A stretch of DNA of 64,000 nt from Amia ocellicauda (GCF_036373705.1 NC_089864.1:11362001-11426000), one strand, 5' to 3'; shown: positions 1-13,469, counted from the stretch's first letter. Program-made: numbers and translations. The notes: generated by a model not told the origin, from the sequence alone.

Positions 1-428
1 TTAGCAAAATGCTTTGAATACAGAAATCCACACACCTTTTACCAACCACATAAGCATGAATATAAATTTGCCTCATCACTTACCCAGTTTCAATAAAACT
101 ATTAAAAACATCACCACTTCGCCAGTAGAGGAGGCTAAAGAGTTGACACTATGTTGATGAAAACCTCACACACGACTGCTAATTCCATTTCTTTCAATTA
201 TTTTATTATTATTTTCATATACAATTATTTTATTTACTTATGTATTCTATATGACAGATGTAACTTTAAATATCACGTTAGGCATGGGGGTGCTTTAGTA
301 CTACAAAAGTGGAAGTGGGAACAAATGCATCTCTGGTTGGATTAGTCTGTACATTTATTTTAATCTGATGAAGTGCTTTATAAGTGGACAGAAGAGACAC
401 CCTGTGAAAAGTAAACTTGTTCTTGTCA
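1..428. other. dbx2 3' UTR and downstream flank
   Basis: AT-rich sequence after the dbx2 stop, with no further coding exon recognised. It probably contains the 3' UTR. Confidence 0.5.
354..359 (-). terminator. candidate dbx2 polyadenylation signal
   Basis: AATAAA on the minus strand (tttatt on plus), 70 nt beyond the dbx2 stop codon. Further tttatt copies lie nearer the window edge, so the real 3' end is uncertain. Confidence 0.4.
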
Positions 429-722
429 TTAGGTCGAGCTCTGAATAAAAATGGCTTTCTGCAAAGACTGCATTTTAAGTATTGCATGTTTGCTCATGGG
501 TCCTGATTGAAATATGCATGACCTCCCCTTGATCGAGGGCACTGTTTTCTTTTTCTCGTTTTCCGTTTCCTTGTCTGTGTCACAAACCGTGAATTCAGGC
601 AGTTCCGCTCTGCCAAGATCACTCCCCGCTGATGGCTCTTCTCCTGTTGATTTCAGACAGAAGGTTTCTTTTTCTTTAGAATTTCTCCATTTCATTCTCC
701 TGTTCTGGAACCAGATCTTCAC
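429..722 (-). CDS. dbx2: dbx2 coding exon 4 (helix 3 and C terminus)
   Basis: It opens at a tttcaacag acceptor with VKIWFQNRRMKWRNSKEKE and runs 97 codons to TAA at 429-431. The tail after the homeodomain is charged, low in complexity and not recognisable beyond the Dbx2 context. Confidence 0.94.
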   Translation of the reverse strand: MKIWFQNRRMKWRNSKEKETFCLKSTGEEPSAGSDLGRAELPEFTVCDTDKETENEKKKTVPSIKGRSCIFQSGPMSKHAILKMQSLQKAIFIQSST

Positions 723-3700
723 CTGTTGAAAGAGAAAAACAGCACTGAAAGATTGGCCATTAACTTCCTAAAAATTAGACGAAATCTTCAGTGTCTTAAA
801 AATGCATCTTTCTTGTAAGTTTTATCAACAAATTAATTATTTTTTGCAAAAGGTCATCACTTTGTGTTGGGTGACTTTGTGAAATGACAGAATGTGGATT
901 GGTGGATGTGTTATCAAGATGAGTAGAACATAATAATTAGGGGATGTGAGTTTTGGATTTACCTGAGATTCTTTTAGTCCAAGATGAGTTGCCATTTTGT
1001 TTCTGTCTGTTTTGCTGATGTATTTCTGTCGCTCAAAGGTCTTTTCCAGCTCCTTCCTCTGTTCCTCGGAGAAGACCGCTCTCCTCAGGATGCCTCTGCG
1101 TGATTTGATACTTGTGTCTTGGGACCACAGTGTCATGCTACTTGTTCCTTCTGGGGGAGCAGATTAAATCATCAGAATTAGTCATTGTTTCTAACAGAAT
1201 GTGCTTAGACATGTGTTGAGGATTTAGCTTAATATACAAATTCAAACTCTAATGTATCCTCAAATGTAAATTCAGTCCAAAACCATGCTGTTTTTTACTA
1301 GTTCTTCCAGTCCAAAGTTTTTTTTTTTAACAGCCACCTTTCATAAGAAAGCTCCATGCTCCAATCTCTTCTGTTCCAAATATTTAGTTTAAAGGAAAAG
1401 GTGGGAAGTAATAGTGTCTCTCCAGGACTGAAATTGCATACCATAGTGTGGGTGTTTCTTCTGCACTAAGGTACTTTCATTTATTCACTCTAACAACGTA
1501 TGTCTTTACACAGTTTGCAAAGTACTATGATTTAGCCTGATGCTTGATTGCTGCTTTTTTCAGAAATTGTTTCCTTCTTGCCACCTGAGCTATTGTTGAC
1601 ACATGGACAGTTTCTTCAAAAAAGGGAAATTTAGTATGTGGTTATCCTTTCCCTTTTTGAAGTGACTCAATGACCTGCACCTTATCTACACTACTGATTT
1701 GTGTATTTTCTTTCCTAACATGGATAGTTTCTCCCATCTCAGCCATGGAGCACTGTAGGTCTTTCAGAGTTGTCATTGGCCCCTTGGTGGCTTCTCTGGC
1801 CAATGCTCTTCTTACCCGGCTGCTCAGTCTGGGAGGACGGCCTCCTGCTCTAAGCAGATTCTGGGTGCCATTTACCTTCCACTTCGTAATGACCAGCTTG
1901 ACAAGGGATATTCAACGTTTTTGAAATCTTGTATAGCCCTCACTGATCTGTGCCTTTCCACACATTTATCCCAGAGTTGTTTTGAAAGCTCCTCGGTCAT
2001 CATGTTTGTATCTTTGCTTTTAATGCACTACCCAATTGTGGGACACTACAGAGGCAGGTGTATTTAATCTGAAATCATGTGAAACACTTTTATTGCACAG
2101 AGATGGAGTCTATTCAACATATTGTGTGAATTCAGAAGGCAATTGTTTGCACTTGAGCTTATTTAGGAGTGTCTTAGCAAAGGGGATGAATACTTATCTA
2201 ATGATAACCTTCTCAAGTTTTTATTTTTAATTTATTTGTTTTTTTCACCGCCTTAATTTTTTCCCACATTGAATGTGTGGAGAAGGTTGTGTAAATCAAA
2301 GAGGAAAAATCCAATTTAAATGCATCAAAGGTTCAGGTTGTAACACAACAAAATGTGAAGAAATCCAAGGAGGGTAAATACTTCCTATAGCTCCTGTATA
2401 TCTGTTTAAATTATTACTGAAACAATTAGCTTGATCGCCAATGTGTGACATTGCCTCTGCTTTCTTAACGATTAATGGAATAAAAATTAAAATCTTCAAG
2501 AAACGTACTTTGGTAAAGTGTGTTTGCACATTTGTTGTCACCAGTATTGATGACACTTGCTGAATTGCTTCCTGACAGACACGTTTGTCACAGATACGCT
2601 GCCGTTCATGCTATTAACCCTGGCCGGTTGTTCAATCTCTTGTTACCGTATGCTCTTCACAATCTGGCACATTTCGTAAATGCTAAATCCTTCACTGTGG
2701 TGCTCAGGAAAAAACTAAAGTGTATATATTTGATAGAATTACCATGAATATTTTTGTTTTTGTTATTATAAATATGTATTAAGCACCATGAGTAGAAGAT
2801 TAAAATTAATGGACCTTTTATGACCGATTCCATGTTGGTCCATTCACAGGTGCACACACAACAAAAGACAAATACAATTTTAAAAATCCAGATCTCGGTG
2901 ATGAATGTGTTTTTAATCTGTGCGACAAATCCCTTCTTGGCCAGTGCACAGACCACCTCGAAGGAGCGCGTAAGGTGGTTAGTCACGGTCCCTATTTCTT
3001 CATTTAAATTCAATGCATTCTAGTTAAACGGACAATTAATAGGTCACTCACAAAATGCCAGTTTATCTGCCCTGCTTCATACACAGCTGAACCGACTGAC
3101 AAAACAGTCCCGTATTCAGCCTGAGTCCTTATAAAATCAGCTCCTCCACTAAATCTTTTTATTTCCAGGTAGACAGGGCTGTATAGGAAGATGAGCTACA
3201 ATAAGTCTATAAAAGTCACTTTCATTCACTGCTTTATGTTGCAGTCAAGGGGTATAAATAGTGCTCAGGGACCAGGCAGGAATGTGAAGGACAGGAGAAA
3301 GGAGTGACACATAGAGCTTTGCTTTTTGACCATACAAAAGGGCAACTGATCCCTGCCCGAGCCTTTTTAGAGCGCAATGGTTTTTAAAGTTCATCGCCGC
3401 AGTGAAAAATTGTGGCGAGGTCGCGTGTGGATGAGTAAAGAGAAAGTGGCGATTGGTCACGGTGCTGTCAGGCATTGTTGTGCAGCCCAGCCATGTGAAG
3501 TGCTCTGTGGGAAAGTGTCAGCCCACTAAAAGGTGTTTAGGGACTCACAACTCATTAAGCTGCCAGCATTTGCTGCCTCACTTGTCAAGAATCACTGGAC
3601 TTAGCAACCTTCCTAGGAGCCTTAGCATACTCCTACAAATGCCAGTTGGGCATTCATTACAGTCCAGCCTTCCAGATTTGTAACAAATAAAATAGTACTG

Positions 3701-5275
3701 ATGTGATTTAAAGAAAATAACTGTTTATATGAATACATATATATGTGTGTATGTAACATTAAGCATAAATAAAAATGATAAAATGTTAGTGTTCTCAAAA
3801 AAAGAGAACTGCAAATTTTTGTTTTCACAATATCATGCATGTTAGCAGTCAAAGCTGTTTTGCTGTGGTTGTTCTGCAACACAAATTAAACAGTATATCG
3901 CCATCTGTATTTATCAATGCTGATTGTAATCTTTTTAATCTTTGTCAAGCTCATCCCATAGCAGTTCAGTGGTGTTAAGGTCAGGGAGACCCAAGTGTTA
4001 CAATAGCTCTCGATTTTACAGACAATAATGATACTAAACATACAGCCACACAAAAACTAAATGACTTTTTCTACTCGGTAAATTGAACTTGTTTTGCTTG
4101 TCTCATGATCTCAGCCTTATTTAAATAGCATGGGCTGAGCTTGAAGAAATTATAATATAAATAATTTGTATAAATAGGCCCTGACAAACTTTCAGAGTAG
4201 AACTAGTACAAATAGGCGGTACAAATATTTTAAAGTCCAAATTCATATAATAATGAGGAAATACTAAACTGTCTAGACTTTCACTGTAACAAATAGCACA
4301 CATAAAATACGCACACATTTAATTCAATAAATGCATTCATTAGCAGTTTGCGCACACATAACAAGCAGTTAATGTGGATCTGCTGTAAAGTGTTACTGCT
4401 GTGTATCCATACTAATGCCGTCGGATGAAGGCTGATAGATCAAAAGCTCTTTTTTTGCCTCCCCTAATGGCCATTTACACTTTGTGCTCCGTCCGTTAGC
4501 ATCCTTCGTAAATACTAATGAAAAGAGATAACGAATGGTTATGAACATTTCAGCTTTGTAGTATTGTTAATTGTGGCCCATTCTCCTAGGAAGCAGGGGG
4601 TGACGGGGGACTTCCATGGTGATAGAAGCACCCCCGTTTGATAAATCACTGTGAATCTTATGAATAGCACTGCGGAGGTTTTATTTGAGAATTAGCTCCT
4701 TGGCATTGCATCTGTAATTAGTTTTTCAGACCACATTAAATCCTGCTGCTCTGGTTTACAGATGAACTCAAGCATTGCTGATGAAGCATAAAAACTTACT
4801 TGAAAAAGCAGTGGGGGAGGCAGGGGGGGGGCAGGACCCACCACAGCATGCCAGAAGAAACTGTGGACCCCTTGGAAAGAAACTCGTCAACAGAGCTGCA
4901 GAAAGAAACGTAGTGTGAGGGATAAGCCAGCGTGGTAGTTTACCAGTCTCTCCTTGGTTGTGTCATGTGCAAGACACTGAGCGTACATTTTCAGTTTCGG
5001 AAACTATTTTGTATTTATTGCGTTTATTTAAAAAAATAAAATAAAAAACCCAGTATCCCCAATAACCTGACAAAAAGGTCAGTATTGTGGAAAGAAAACT
5101 AACTGAGCACATTTTCTACTGAATACAGCAAAATAAAATAACAGCCTCATTGTGGTGGGCATTGTTAATAACATATAACAGAAGAACAATATATTTTATA
5201 AATAAATATCAATACAAATACCTTCCTTGTACAGAAATACACACAGATATGTGTCATGACAAGAGTCCCACTTAA

Positions 5276-5309
<34 letters not shown>

Positions 5310-7321
5310 CATACAAAAGGTAAACTTTTGGGGAAAAGAGCAAAAAGGGCATATAGATCATACAAAAGTGCAACTATATATATATTCTATGGCAAGCCAA
5401 GTTATCATTTAGAGATATCTTCAATTGCATTTAAATATTAAAATATATCTTTAATATATCTCTAAATGCTAATTTGGCTTTACATATATATACAGCAAAG
5501 TTTAAGCAAGTAAAGACAGAATATAAAAACACAATTACTTTTAGTACTTTTCCATGTCACCTGTTATCACAAAATGAAGAATAAACCGTAAAGTGCCACT
5601 GAGATGTGAATTGTTTCAGTAAATAATAAATCAGCTAAACCTTGGCCTGCAGTCATTCAAGGGTTAACTCATAATCACTACTGTGTTTTGGTGTATCCCA
5701 TCAATCTTGAAGAGTGCTATGTTTGTGTTATTTCATTTCTCTGAAACATTTTACTGTCCCTGTGAAACAGGAAGGCCAGGGTAAGGTAAGGTTATACCAT
5801 CTAAAACTTTTCCAAAACATCCAGCTCATGCAGCTGTGTTCTATGTATGTAGGCATGATATGAATTGTTAGAAACTACAACTGAAATTAAACAATGTTTT
5901 ATTTAGCTACCCACACATTCAGTGTTTGCTTTGTGAATTTCAAAATTGCGGAAGTTTGCAGGAACAATAAAATACATGTTCTGTATATTACTGATGCATT
6001 TTCTGTGCAACAATACATGATGTTCCCTGCAATTGTAAAAGGACTCACTGTTCACGCTACACACTGTGTTACATATTTTGTGTAACTATTATGATGATTA
6101 TGTTTTGCAAATTATTTTGGAAGCATGCTACTTTCGGACAGTTAAGGATGTTTTTAAAACTTGTACTTTCTAAAGGTTTGGAAGTAATTTTTCTATACAG
6201 TGATTTAAAACTGTGCTCCCTTTACAGTTTAGAGATATTGTACTCAAAAGTGCATTTTTTGTTCAGTGCATATACTGCTTGATTGATTACCTCTATATTT
6301 TCTACATTTGTTCAAACAAATTAAGGGGCATTATTTTATCAGGAGACCAATTTGAGTACAATGTCCTATAAAGTGGATGGGAATTTGTTTCCAGCTATTA
6401 CTGTTTTGAAACACAAACATGTTTTATTTCCTGGAAAATAAACATTGAGTATATCCTGGTGAAAGCGTACTAAATTATGCTATATTTGATGAGTTGTGGG
6501 TATGGACATAATGGAGGAGGAAGAAGAAGAATATATTTGACTGTTGGGTAACATACTAATGCATGCATATGAAGTTGGTTTACATTTATTGTAAAAAACA
6601 TAAAAGTTACCATTGAGTTAAAACTATTGTAAAAACAAGTAAATACTGTTTTGAATTTAATACAGGCAACTATGGGACCATTGTTAAGCATTGTATCTGC
6701 TGTTATAGCTTTCGTAAGCTAATGCATTATATAGGATTTAATAACTGCAATATATCCCTCTAAAAATATATATTACAAATTTAACATATATATATTATAT
6801 ATTTCTTAAAGATATGTAGCTTACATTAAATAACATTCCCAAAATATTTAAAAACAACTATATCCAAAATGTCTTTGTTATTTATTTACAGATTTATTGT
6901 GTTTTTATTGTTGTTGTAGACTGTAAAATATATTTTTTAAGTTAATAAAAGTTTATTTAATGTGTAGATGTCTCCATTTACATTACACAGTTGCAAATTA
7001 ATTAGAAAGCATGAAGCACAAAACAATTTCCATTAAAACCACAGTAGAGTTCCCTTGAGTTATCCATAAGGACAGAGTTGTCTAAATGATTTAATCACTG
7101 AGTACTGGGCTTGTACTTTGAGACAAACATTTCGAATATTATTAATACCACTATTAACAGCAACACCATTAAACATCATAAACTGAAATCTGAGTTTGTA
7201 GATAGCGATTAGTCAAAAGGGAAACAGGCTATTGCAAATAACACCTTAAATGTGTTTTTTTTATGTTATTACCTTTAATATACATTATAAATTGCAGCAC
7301 AAAAATAACTTTTAAAATAAC

Positions 7322-7364
<43 letters not shown>

Positions 7365-8912
7365 TATACATTTAATTATATCCAAGCAGGTCGGACTTTT
7401 AATTAAAAAAAGCTGTTTAGCATTTGTTTAGATTAATTTCAGACTTCATTGGAGAATACTAAGATTGATTTTAATTTAATTAAAATTGTTAATTAGGAAT
7501 TAGGAATTATAGGTCATAAAAGAACAATTTGTTCATTCTAATTCAATTTTCCTGTCAAACGGAAGATACCTACTGCTTTATAGAGAGATGTATTATTACT
7601 TTTCAATTAATCTTATGTTAGAGTCCCTCACCTAGGAGAGACAAAACTAAATATGCTTTTGTAGTCAGTTTTGGGGCAACATTTGTTTATTTTCTCAGTA
7701 GTGTGCCATGCATTAACCCATTCAACAAAATGGGAGGCAGAAAAACAAACGTTATCTTGGCTAGGCCTAGATTTAATATGTAACTACATATTACAATGTA
7801 AATACAAAATACATAAATAAATAATGATGATAATGATGATAATGATGATGATAACAATTGTAGGGTCCATGCACCTGCTACCATGTCTTTAAAATGTTAA
7901 TTTTTAACACACATTGTAAATAACAAGATGGCAGATGATACAGTCTCTGATTCGGCACTTGTTTTAAAATGTCTCAACCACAACAAGAAAACTAAAATAG
8001 AGATATTAGCCTCTTTAAAAAAATGAAAATAGATTTTCAAAAAAATCAATTCCATTCCGTTGATCATTATAAATTGAATCACACAATGCAAACAAATTGC
8101 CCGGGATAATCTAACTGAAAAATTGAAGCATAAGAAAACATAACTTTTGCCCACCTGCAAATCATAAATTACATAGTTAAACCTTGTTGTGATTCATAAT
8201 TAGTAGAAAGCATAACAATAAATGAAAGTGCGACAGGGTGCAGATTTGTACTTTGCGTTCCGTGGGCAGGTCAAAGTTTTGGTTTGGTCCAGCCCTAAGT
8301 ATTGAACAGCTTTCTATATAAGTCTGTGAATATACATTTTGTAATTAAGGCCTTCATCTAAAAAATACAACATAATTTGTATTCTTCTTAAAAATGTGTG
8401 GTTATGCTGTGCAGTTCAGATAGAGGTTAGAGTTTACATCAGGATTTTCTAGCACTGTTTTATCCCCACTGGGGGAGAGGATTTTGAGGAATGAATTATA
8501 AAAACCAAAAGAACAGTCAATTATAAACCCAATTTAGAGAATTAGTGTTGCACAGCTTCCCCAGTCATTTCACTCATTACAAAGAAAAGGCGTTTATCTT
8601 ACCTGTTTGAGGATGCAAGATAAGCTCCCTGCTTGGAGAGTGGACGCAGCCCCTGTCATCGGGGTTAACAAGTCGGGAAACCCATCTTGTACTATATGGA
8701 CCTCCTGTTGGGCTGCTTTGTTCCACATTTGGACACAGTTTCACTGGCACGGGACTTGCAGGCACCCAGGGGACAGTCTGAGAAGCCCCTGATCTGAGCA
8801 GATTGTCAATAAGAAAACTCTTCCCAGAGTTCCCAAATCCTGCAGGTTTGGGTGCATTGAGTAAGGCAGCAGCGCCTGCCATTTCCCAGTTCAGGTTCTG
8901 GTTTGGGATCAT
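429..8912 (-). CDS. dbx2: dbx2 homeobox gene, complete coding region (4 exons)
   Basis: Homeodomain transcription factor of the Dbx class. Family members act in the nucleus as repressors that pattern interneuron progenitors in the neural tube. Joining 8912-8603, 4895-4800, 1150-963 and 722-429 on the minus strand keeps one frame and gives 295 residues, against about 339 in human. An Engrailed-homology-type repressor motif FLIDNLL is at residues 33-39. The homeodomain spans about 155-214, with WFQNRR in helix 3 at 202-207 and the Dbx-type RRGILRRAVFS start. The start codon is fixed by an in-frame TAA nine codons upstream (8937-8939). The residues after the homeodomain diverge from mammalian DBX2 as I remember it. 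Dbx1 is the alternative, but exon 1 (ASPVPVKLCP, GGPYSTRW) and exon 2 (ACCGGSC) match DBX2. Linkage to ano6 and arid2 supports the call. Confidence 0.95.
963..1150 (-). CDS. dbx2: dbx2 coding exon 3 (homeodomain helices 1-2)
   Basis: 188 nt. The acceptor is tgctcccccag and the donor is CTCAG/gtaaat. It encodes RRGILRRAVFSEEQRKELEK through GLKESQ, and the split within helix 3 of the homeodomain falls between Q and V as in other Dbx genes. Confidence 0.95.
1151..4799. other. dbx2 intron 2
   Basis: Contains the Tc1 fragment at about 1700-2396. The rest, including 2800-3700 and 4380-4760, is unique-looking sequence with no exon recognised. Confidence 0.6.
1700..2396 (-). mobile_element. truncated Tc1-like transposon fragment in dbx2 intron 2
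   Basis: The minus strand from about 2005 downwards encodes broken pieces of a Tc1/mariner N-terminal DNA-binding domain: MTEELSKQLW, then in another frame PPRLSSRVRRALAREATK and MTTLKDLQCSMAEMGETIHV. The stretch to the right (about 2040-2396) resembles the terminal repeat region of common fish Tc1 elements, including a segment that reads acacaacaaaatgtg, and ends ctcctg before TA. The catalytic domain and the left terminus are missing. Frame changes and stops make it a dead remnant. Its family is judged from memory. Confidence 0.65.
4800..4895 (-). CDS. dbx2: dbx2 coding exon 2 (small, 96 nt)
   Basis: It is bounded by a pyrimidine-rich acceptor ending ctgcag and a gtaagt donor. Its 96 nt keep exons 1 and 3 in frame. 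The only open phase encodes a proline-rich linker containing ACCGGSC and PASPTAF, which matches the linker before the homeodomain in DBX2. The plus-strand run of nine G (nine C in the exon) is a likely spot for sequencing or replication slippage. Confidence 0.88.
5275..5308. repeat. (TA)n microsatellite
   Basis: Uninterrupted TA dinucleotides running into a short CA tract. Confidence 0.9.
7323..7365. repeat. (ATT)n microsatellite
   Basis: About fourteen ATT units in dbx2 intron 1. Confidence 0.9.
8603..8912 (-). CDS. dbx2: dbx2 coding exon 1
   Basis: 310 nt, from ATG at 8912 to a CAG/gtaaga donor, ending in phase 1. It encodes the N-terminal region with the GFGNSGKSFLIDNLLR repressor-motif segment and the conserved ASPVPVKLCP stretch. 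Confidence 0.93.
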
Positions 8913-8939
8913 GCTGCCCGCTTCAGAAGGTGCTAATTA

Positions 8940-9185
8940 CCCCAGGGTTCCCTCCTTTCCCTCTGGATGTAGGAAACTGAAGTCTCATTGGTGGCCGTGG
9001 ACCACCAGATATTCCCTCTAAGTTAAGCAAGGCAAAGTTTTCATAACATCCAAGAAAACAAAGATTTTCTTTCCCCTTAGGTTTTCAGCGTTTCTGGGTG
9101 TCCTGTGATTGGCTCCAAGGTCCTAATGTGATTCTCAATTCAGATAAGGAGAGAGCTATTCTGATGGGCGGAAGGTGTGTCCGAC
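8940..9185 (-). promoter_or_regulatory. candidate dbx2 promoter region
   Basis: Two inverted CCAAT boxes (ATTGG on plus at 8987-8991 and 9108-9112) and a GGGCGG box near 9164 lie 75-260 bp upstream of the dbx2 start codon, on the side expected for its promoter. No clear TATA box is seen. The transcription start site is not known. Confidence 0.4.
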
Positions 9186-11313
9186 TCATTCATTATGTCA
9201 ACTTGACTATAAAATGATAGACATCAGAGACAATGAACTGCTGGCCAAAGTTTAACTTATGGACCAAAACAGTCTTCTTATGCAGTAAATAGAATTTTTT
9301 TCTCCACTTTCTGAAGCTGCTGGAAGTGTCGTTTTCTTCTGGACTTTCAGTTTTGAGAATGTTAAAGTCTGTAAATAAATAAAAAAACATGCATAAGAAA
9401 GAAAGAAAGATAGTTTTGTGTTGTTTTCCGTGATTTATTGTATTAACTTTACATTTCAATATATGGTTAAAAACACTTTTAAGATAAGAATGCCTGCATT
9501 AGCACAGGATACTGTTTAAAGAGAGAAGAAAGGATGCCCAATAAAAACAGATTTACAAAGGCTACTCTTGAACTATAGCAAGGCAACCACTACTATAAAA
9601 ACAATCACTGCAAAAGAGAACATACTTTCTTAGTAGAAGCTAATAATACAAAATAAAGTCTAATTAGAGCCTAATGATAATTACACAATGAGAATCATGT
9701 TTCTTACTTTTGCATTTAACAAAAATAAATGTGTACTAGATTAATAAATATTTGTTTTATACTAAACACATAGCATAGTCCTTACAGTGACTTTACATAT
9801 AATAACATTAAATTGAATGATAGGAAATGTAGGTACACTAATTATTATTGCAATGAATAGTACTTGTAGAAAATAAGAGTTTAATAACTTTCATGGTAAA
9901 ATATAAATTAAAAAATGAAACTTTAAAGATAGTGCGTGAGATTCTCTGCATTGACTCTTCCTCCTGCCTTTTGAAATTAATACCATTCTTCTGCAAGTAC
10001 TCTGTACTGTTCTGTCATGTCTTTTGTAATTAAACATTTTGACACAGATACCTGGTTATCACTTACATTAATTAATTCTCACATAGCAATTACATTTGCT
10101 GTGAATGAAGCACTGAACTAGGGCTTTAAGTCTTTCTTCAAATAACTGTGGTAAAAGATTACATTAAAGTTAAATTTGTCATAAATTGAGCAACAACATA
10201 GTAAGGTATGAATATTACACAAGAAAGAAATAAACAGTTTTTTATCTTAAACAGTGATTTTTGCCATACAGCAGGCCTCTCAGTAGGAACATACACTCCT
10301 GGAGCACAAAGGGGAAAGTTGAATTATCTTGTAGGCTCCCTGTTCGAGTTAGACTTTTCTAATAACTAAAATAGGATGATGGCTAAGTAAACAACAATAT
10401 AAGTCGTAAAATCTTTGTATTGATAAGAATAAAGCATTATAATAATATAAAAAGGGAAATTAAGAATATGAAACAGTATAGGGGTCTAGGTAAAAGGTAT
10501 TTATTGTTTTGTTTGCTGTGTTATTGGCTATATTCAGATGCTGTTTGGTAACTAACTTTTCAGGCCACAATCGGTGTGAAAAGACTTGCCAAGACAGAAT
10601 GTGGTCAATGCATTTCTGGATCATGTGGGATGCTGCCCCACTTCCTCATCAAATTCCCAACTCTGTGCTTTGAAGATTGTAAAAGCATTTCTGCTTAAAT
10701 AGAAGGTAAACCCGATAAATAACTGCCAGGTGGGCCAAATTCTCTCCCCACCCCACTCCACTGATTGTAACAAAGTATTTTATCTGCATGTTTTGGCTCA
10801 GTAAAATATTGATTATTAATTAAGTAAGGGTGAGGGTTACTTGTTCAAACTGTTTAACTAACATATTTTTTGGTAATGTACAATATAGTACTTAGAGTGG
10901 ATTAAACCCTGTGTATTCTGCCACAGAGCAGCAGACCACACAGATCTTCTCAGCAGACAGTTGATTCCCTTCACTTTCTACAGATGCACGTTGAACAAGC
11001 GGAGAGGCCTGTGTGCAGCCCGGAGTCATCTGATAGCCATACTATGACTCACTTGGTCAGATTTCACAGGCAATGAAGCAGTCATCTATCAGACATGAGT
11101 TGACATATTGCAGTAAATCATACAATATGAGGACTTCTAATTTATTTATTTTTTACAATCAGTTGTAGCTGATATCCGTTATAATTTCTCTAATCTAAGC
11201 ATTAATCTTTCCAATATCCTGCTGCTTTACTGCCACGCCAGATTTCAGAAAGTATCTTAAGTGATACAGACTAATATTGATGATCACAAATGAATCCCTT
11301 CCAAAAGACTATA

Positions 11314-11316
<3 letters not shown>

Positions 11317-11373
<57 letters not shown>
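11317..11373. repeat. (TA)n microsatellite
   Basis: About 28 TA units. Confidence 0.92.
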
Positions 11374-11376
<3 letters not shown>

Positions 11377-11782
11377 AGTTGTGTGAAATAAACCTTTGGG
11401 ACAGCATGCATAGCACTGCACCATACTGACTAAGTGAGCTACACAGAAACAAGTTTGTTTTTAGAACCATTCCTTATATGTATAACTTTCAAATGTAAAT
11501 AATAAGCAGTGGATATTATATTAATATCATTTTGGTCCATTTGTATTTTAATAAAAGTCACACCTTAAGGTCTTCAGAGGACAGTTACCACAGCATCTGC
11601 AATTTATTTCCTTGCCGGAAAACATATCGCTGTCTCAGAAAGCTGCTTCTTTTGAATTAATATACTTACGTCAAACAGATAGGCATAAAGTAATGTGGCA
11701 TAAATTAGCAAACTGCTAGTGTGCGCCCAAGAGAGCTGTAAATGCTACGGCTAATGATGCAGTGATTAATAATGGAATGGCC

Positions 11783-11806
11783 GGGGGGGGGGGGGGGGAG
11801 GGGGGG
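11783..11806 (+). repeat. G-run (G16-A-G7)
   Basis: Near-uninterrupted guanine tract on the plus strand, able in principle to form a quadruplex. The tract length may be unreliable in the assembly. Confidence 0.85.
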
Positions 11807-13418
11807 AAGGCGATTGAAATGCAACAACATTTGTGAACAGTAAACAACCATGTCCCAGAGTGAAAAAATGGATCCCACATGCTGTGCATGGAAATTGCCC
11901 CAGACAGCCAGGCCTATTGTTTGACTGATAAAAAGGCAAAGGTTGCTTGTAATCAAATTTGAAGTTCCCTGGTGCTGGTAAAGAAACATTTCCCTGTTCA
12001 CATGTGGGATTAGTTCCTGTGTTCTTTCCTTGTTATCTCACAGTGTATTTTTAATGCCGTTTATTTCCAACAAATGGGCCCTGCGCAGGCTACTGGATGG
12101 CTTTGTTTTGACTTGGAGGACATCTGTTCATGAACAAAGCACGTAGCAGCAGTAAGAAGCAACCATTCAGCTCACAGAAGTCTAACTTTTCTAAGACTAT
12201 ATAAGTAGTAGTTTAATTTAAATGGCTTTGCAGGAAATCGACATGCTTAGAACAATCTTGTGCTCTTTTCGTTGGTTGTTTTTTTTCTAGGGATTAGGTG
12301 TGCAGAGATTTGATTTAGTTGTTGCCATGCTGTTTTGTTGTTGTTGTTTGTTTACTTTGCTTTGTGACTTTTTATTTCACTGAAATGTTCTTATATACAT
12401 TTTATGTTAATTATTCACTGTTAGTGAAATTGGGTGATTTATAAATGATGTTTGGGCACGTCTAAAACTAAATGCTGAAGCAGCTAAGATTAGGAAATAT
12501 CTCAAAGTTTATAGTTATGATGTATCTGTTCATAACATAGCCACAATAAAGGTGATTTTTTTTAGACATATCAGTATATGATTGACAGTGAAAATTAAAT
12601 AGAGGACTAACAAGTTGCCATAATAATCTCCCTTTAAATTATGTAGGGCTCCTATTTATTCCTCTATAAAAATGTATTGTATGAAATGACAACACAAATA
12701 CTAATTCACCTTTATTCCGAGCTTTAATTTGGAAGCTTTACTTCACAATATTTAGTTTTTTTTAAAGGACGGAAAAAAGAGTTCCCTATTATAACACTAT
12801 AACAATGGCACTATTAAGATCCACCACTCTGTAGATCAACTGAATAGACATTCTTTTAACTAAAGCTTTAAAACATACCAAGCCCTCGCACACTCAATTG
12901 ATATTCCACTACTTGCACTTAATATTGTGAATAGTCAGTCAGACTCCATGAATTAAAGGACAATGAATCCCCCCAACACATATCTGGCAGTTAATGTGGT
13001 GACTGCGCTGTAGTGCGGAAGTTTCCGATGTGTGGGCAGCAATTGTGTTTCTATAGAGTCCTAATGAGCTTCTATGATGAGAATGAATACCTTTGCCTAT
13101 TCACCCTTTGTTCCACAGCCTGAACTTTATGCACATTCAGCTCCACACAAAAGCTAATGGAGCATGGGAGTTACTTAAAGGACACCGTATTACCATGATA
13201 GTAAACAATGTGCAGCAGGGTCTACACATAGAAAGCAAAACAAGACAAAAAAAGGCTTAAAAAAAAGGCTTAAAGAAAGAAGAAATAAATATATAATGGT
13301 ATTTTATACTGATGTCTTCCAGGACTCTTTCCCTTTCTCTTCCATTCAGTTTCTATTTATCTCTCCTTTTTGTTTTGTCTCTGGGGTGGGGAGAGGTGGA
13401 GCTTCGGGGGGGTCAAGC

Positions 13419-13420
<2 letters not shown>

Positions 13421-13467
<47 letters not shown>
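13421..13467. repeat. (CT)n microsatellite
   Basis: About 23 CT units. Open frames across it are artefacts of the repeat. Confidence 0.92.

Positions 13468-13469
<2 letters not shown>

Larger units (their letters stand above)
4896..8602. other. dbx2 intron 1
   Basis: AT-rich, with an (AT)n run near 5275 and an (ATT)n run near 7323. Nothing else recognised. Confidence 0.6.
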
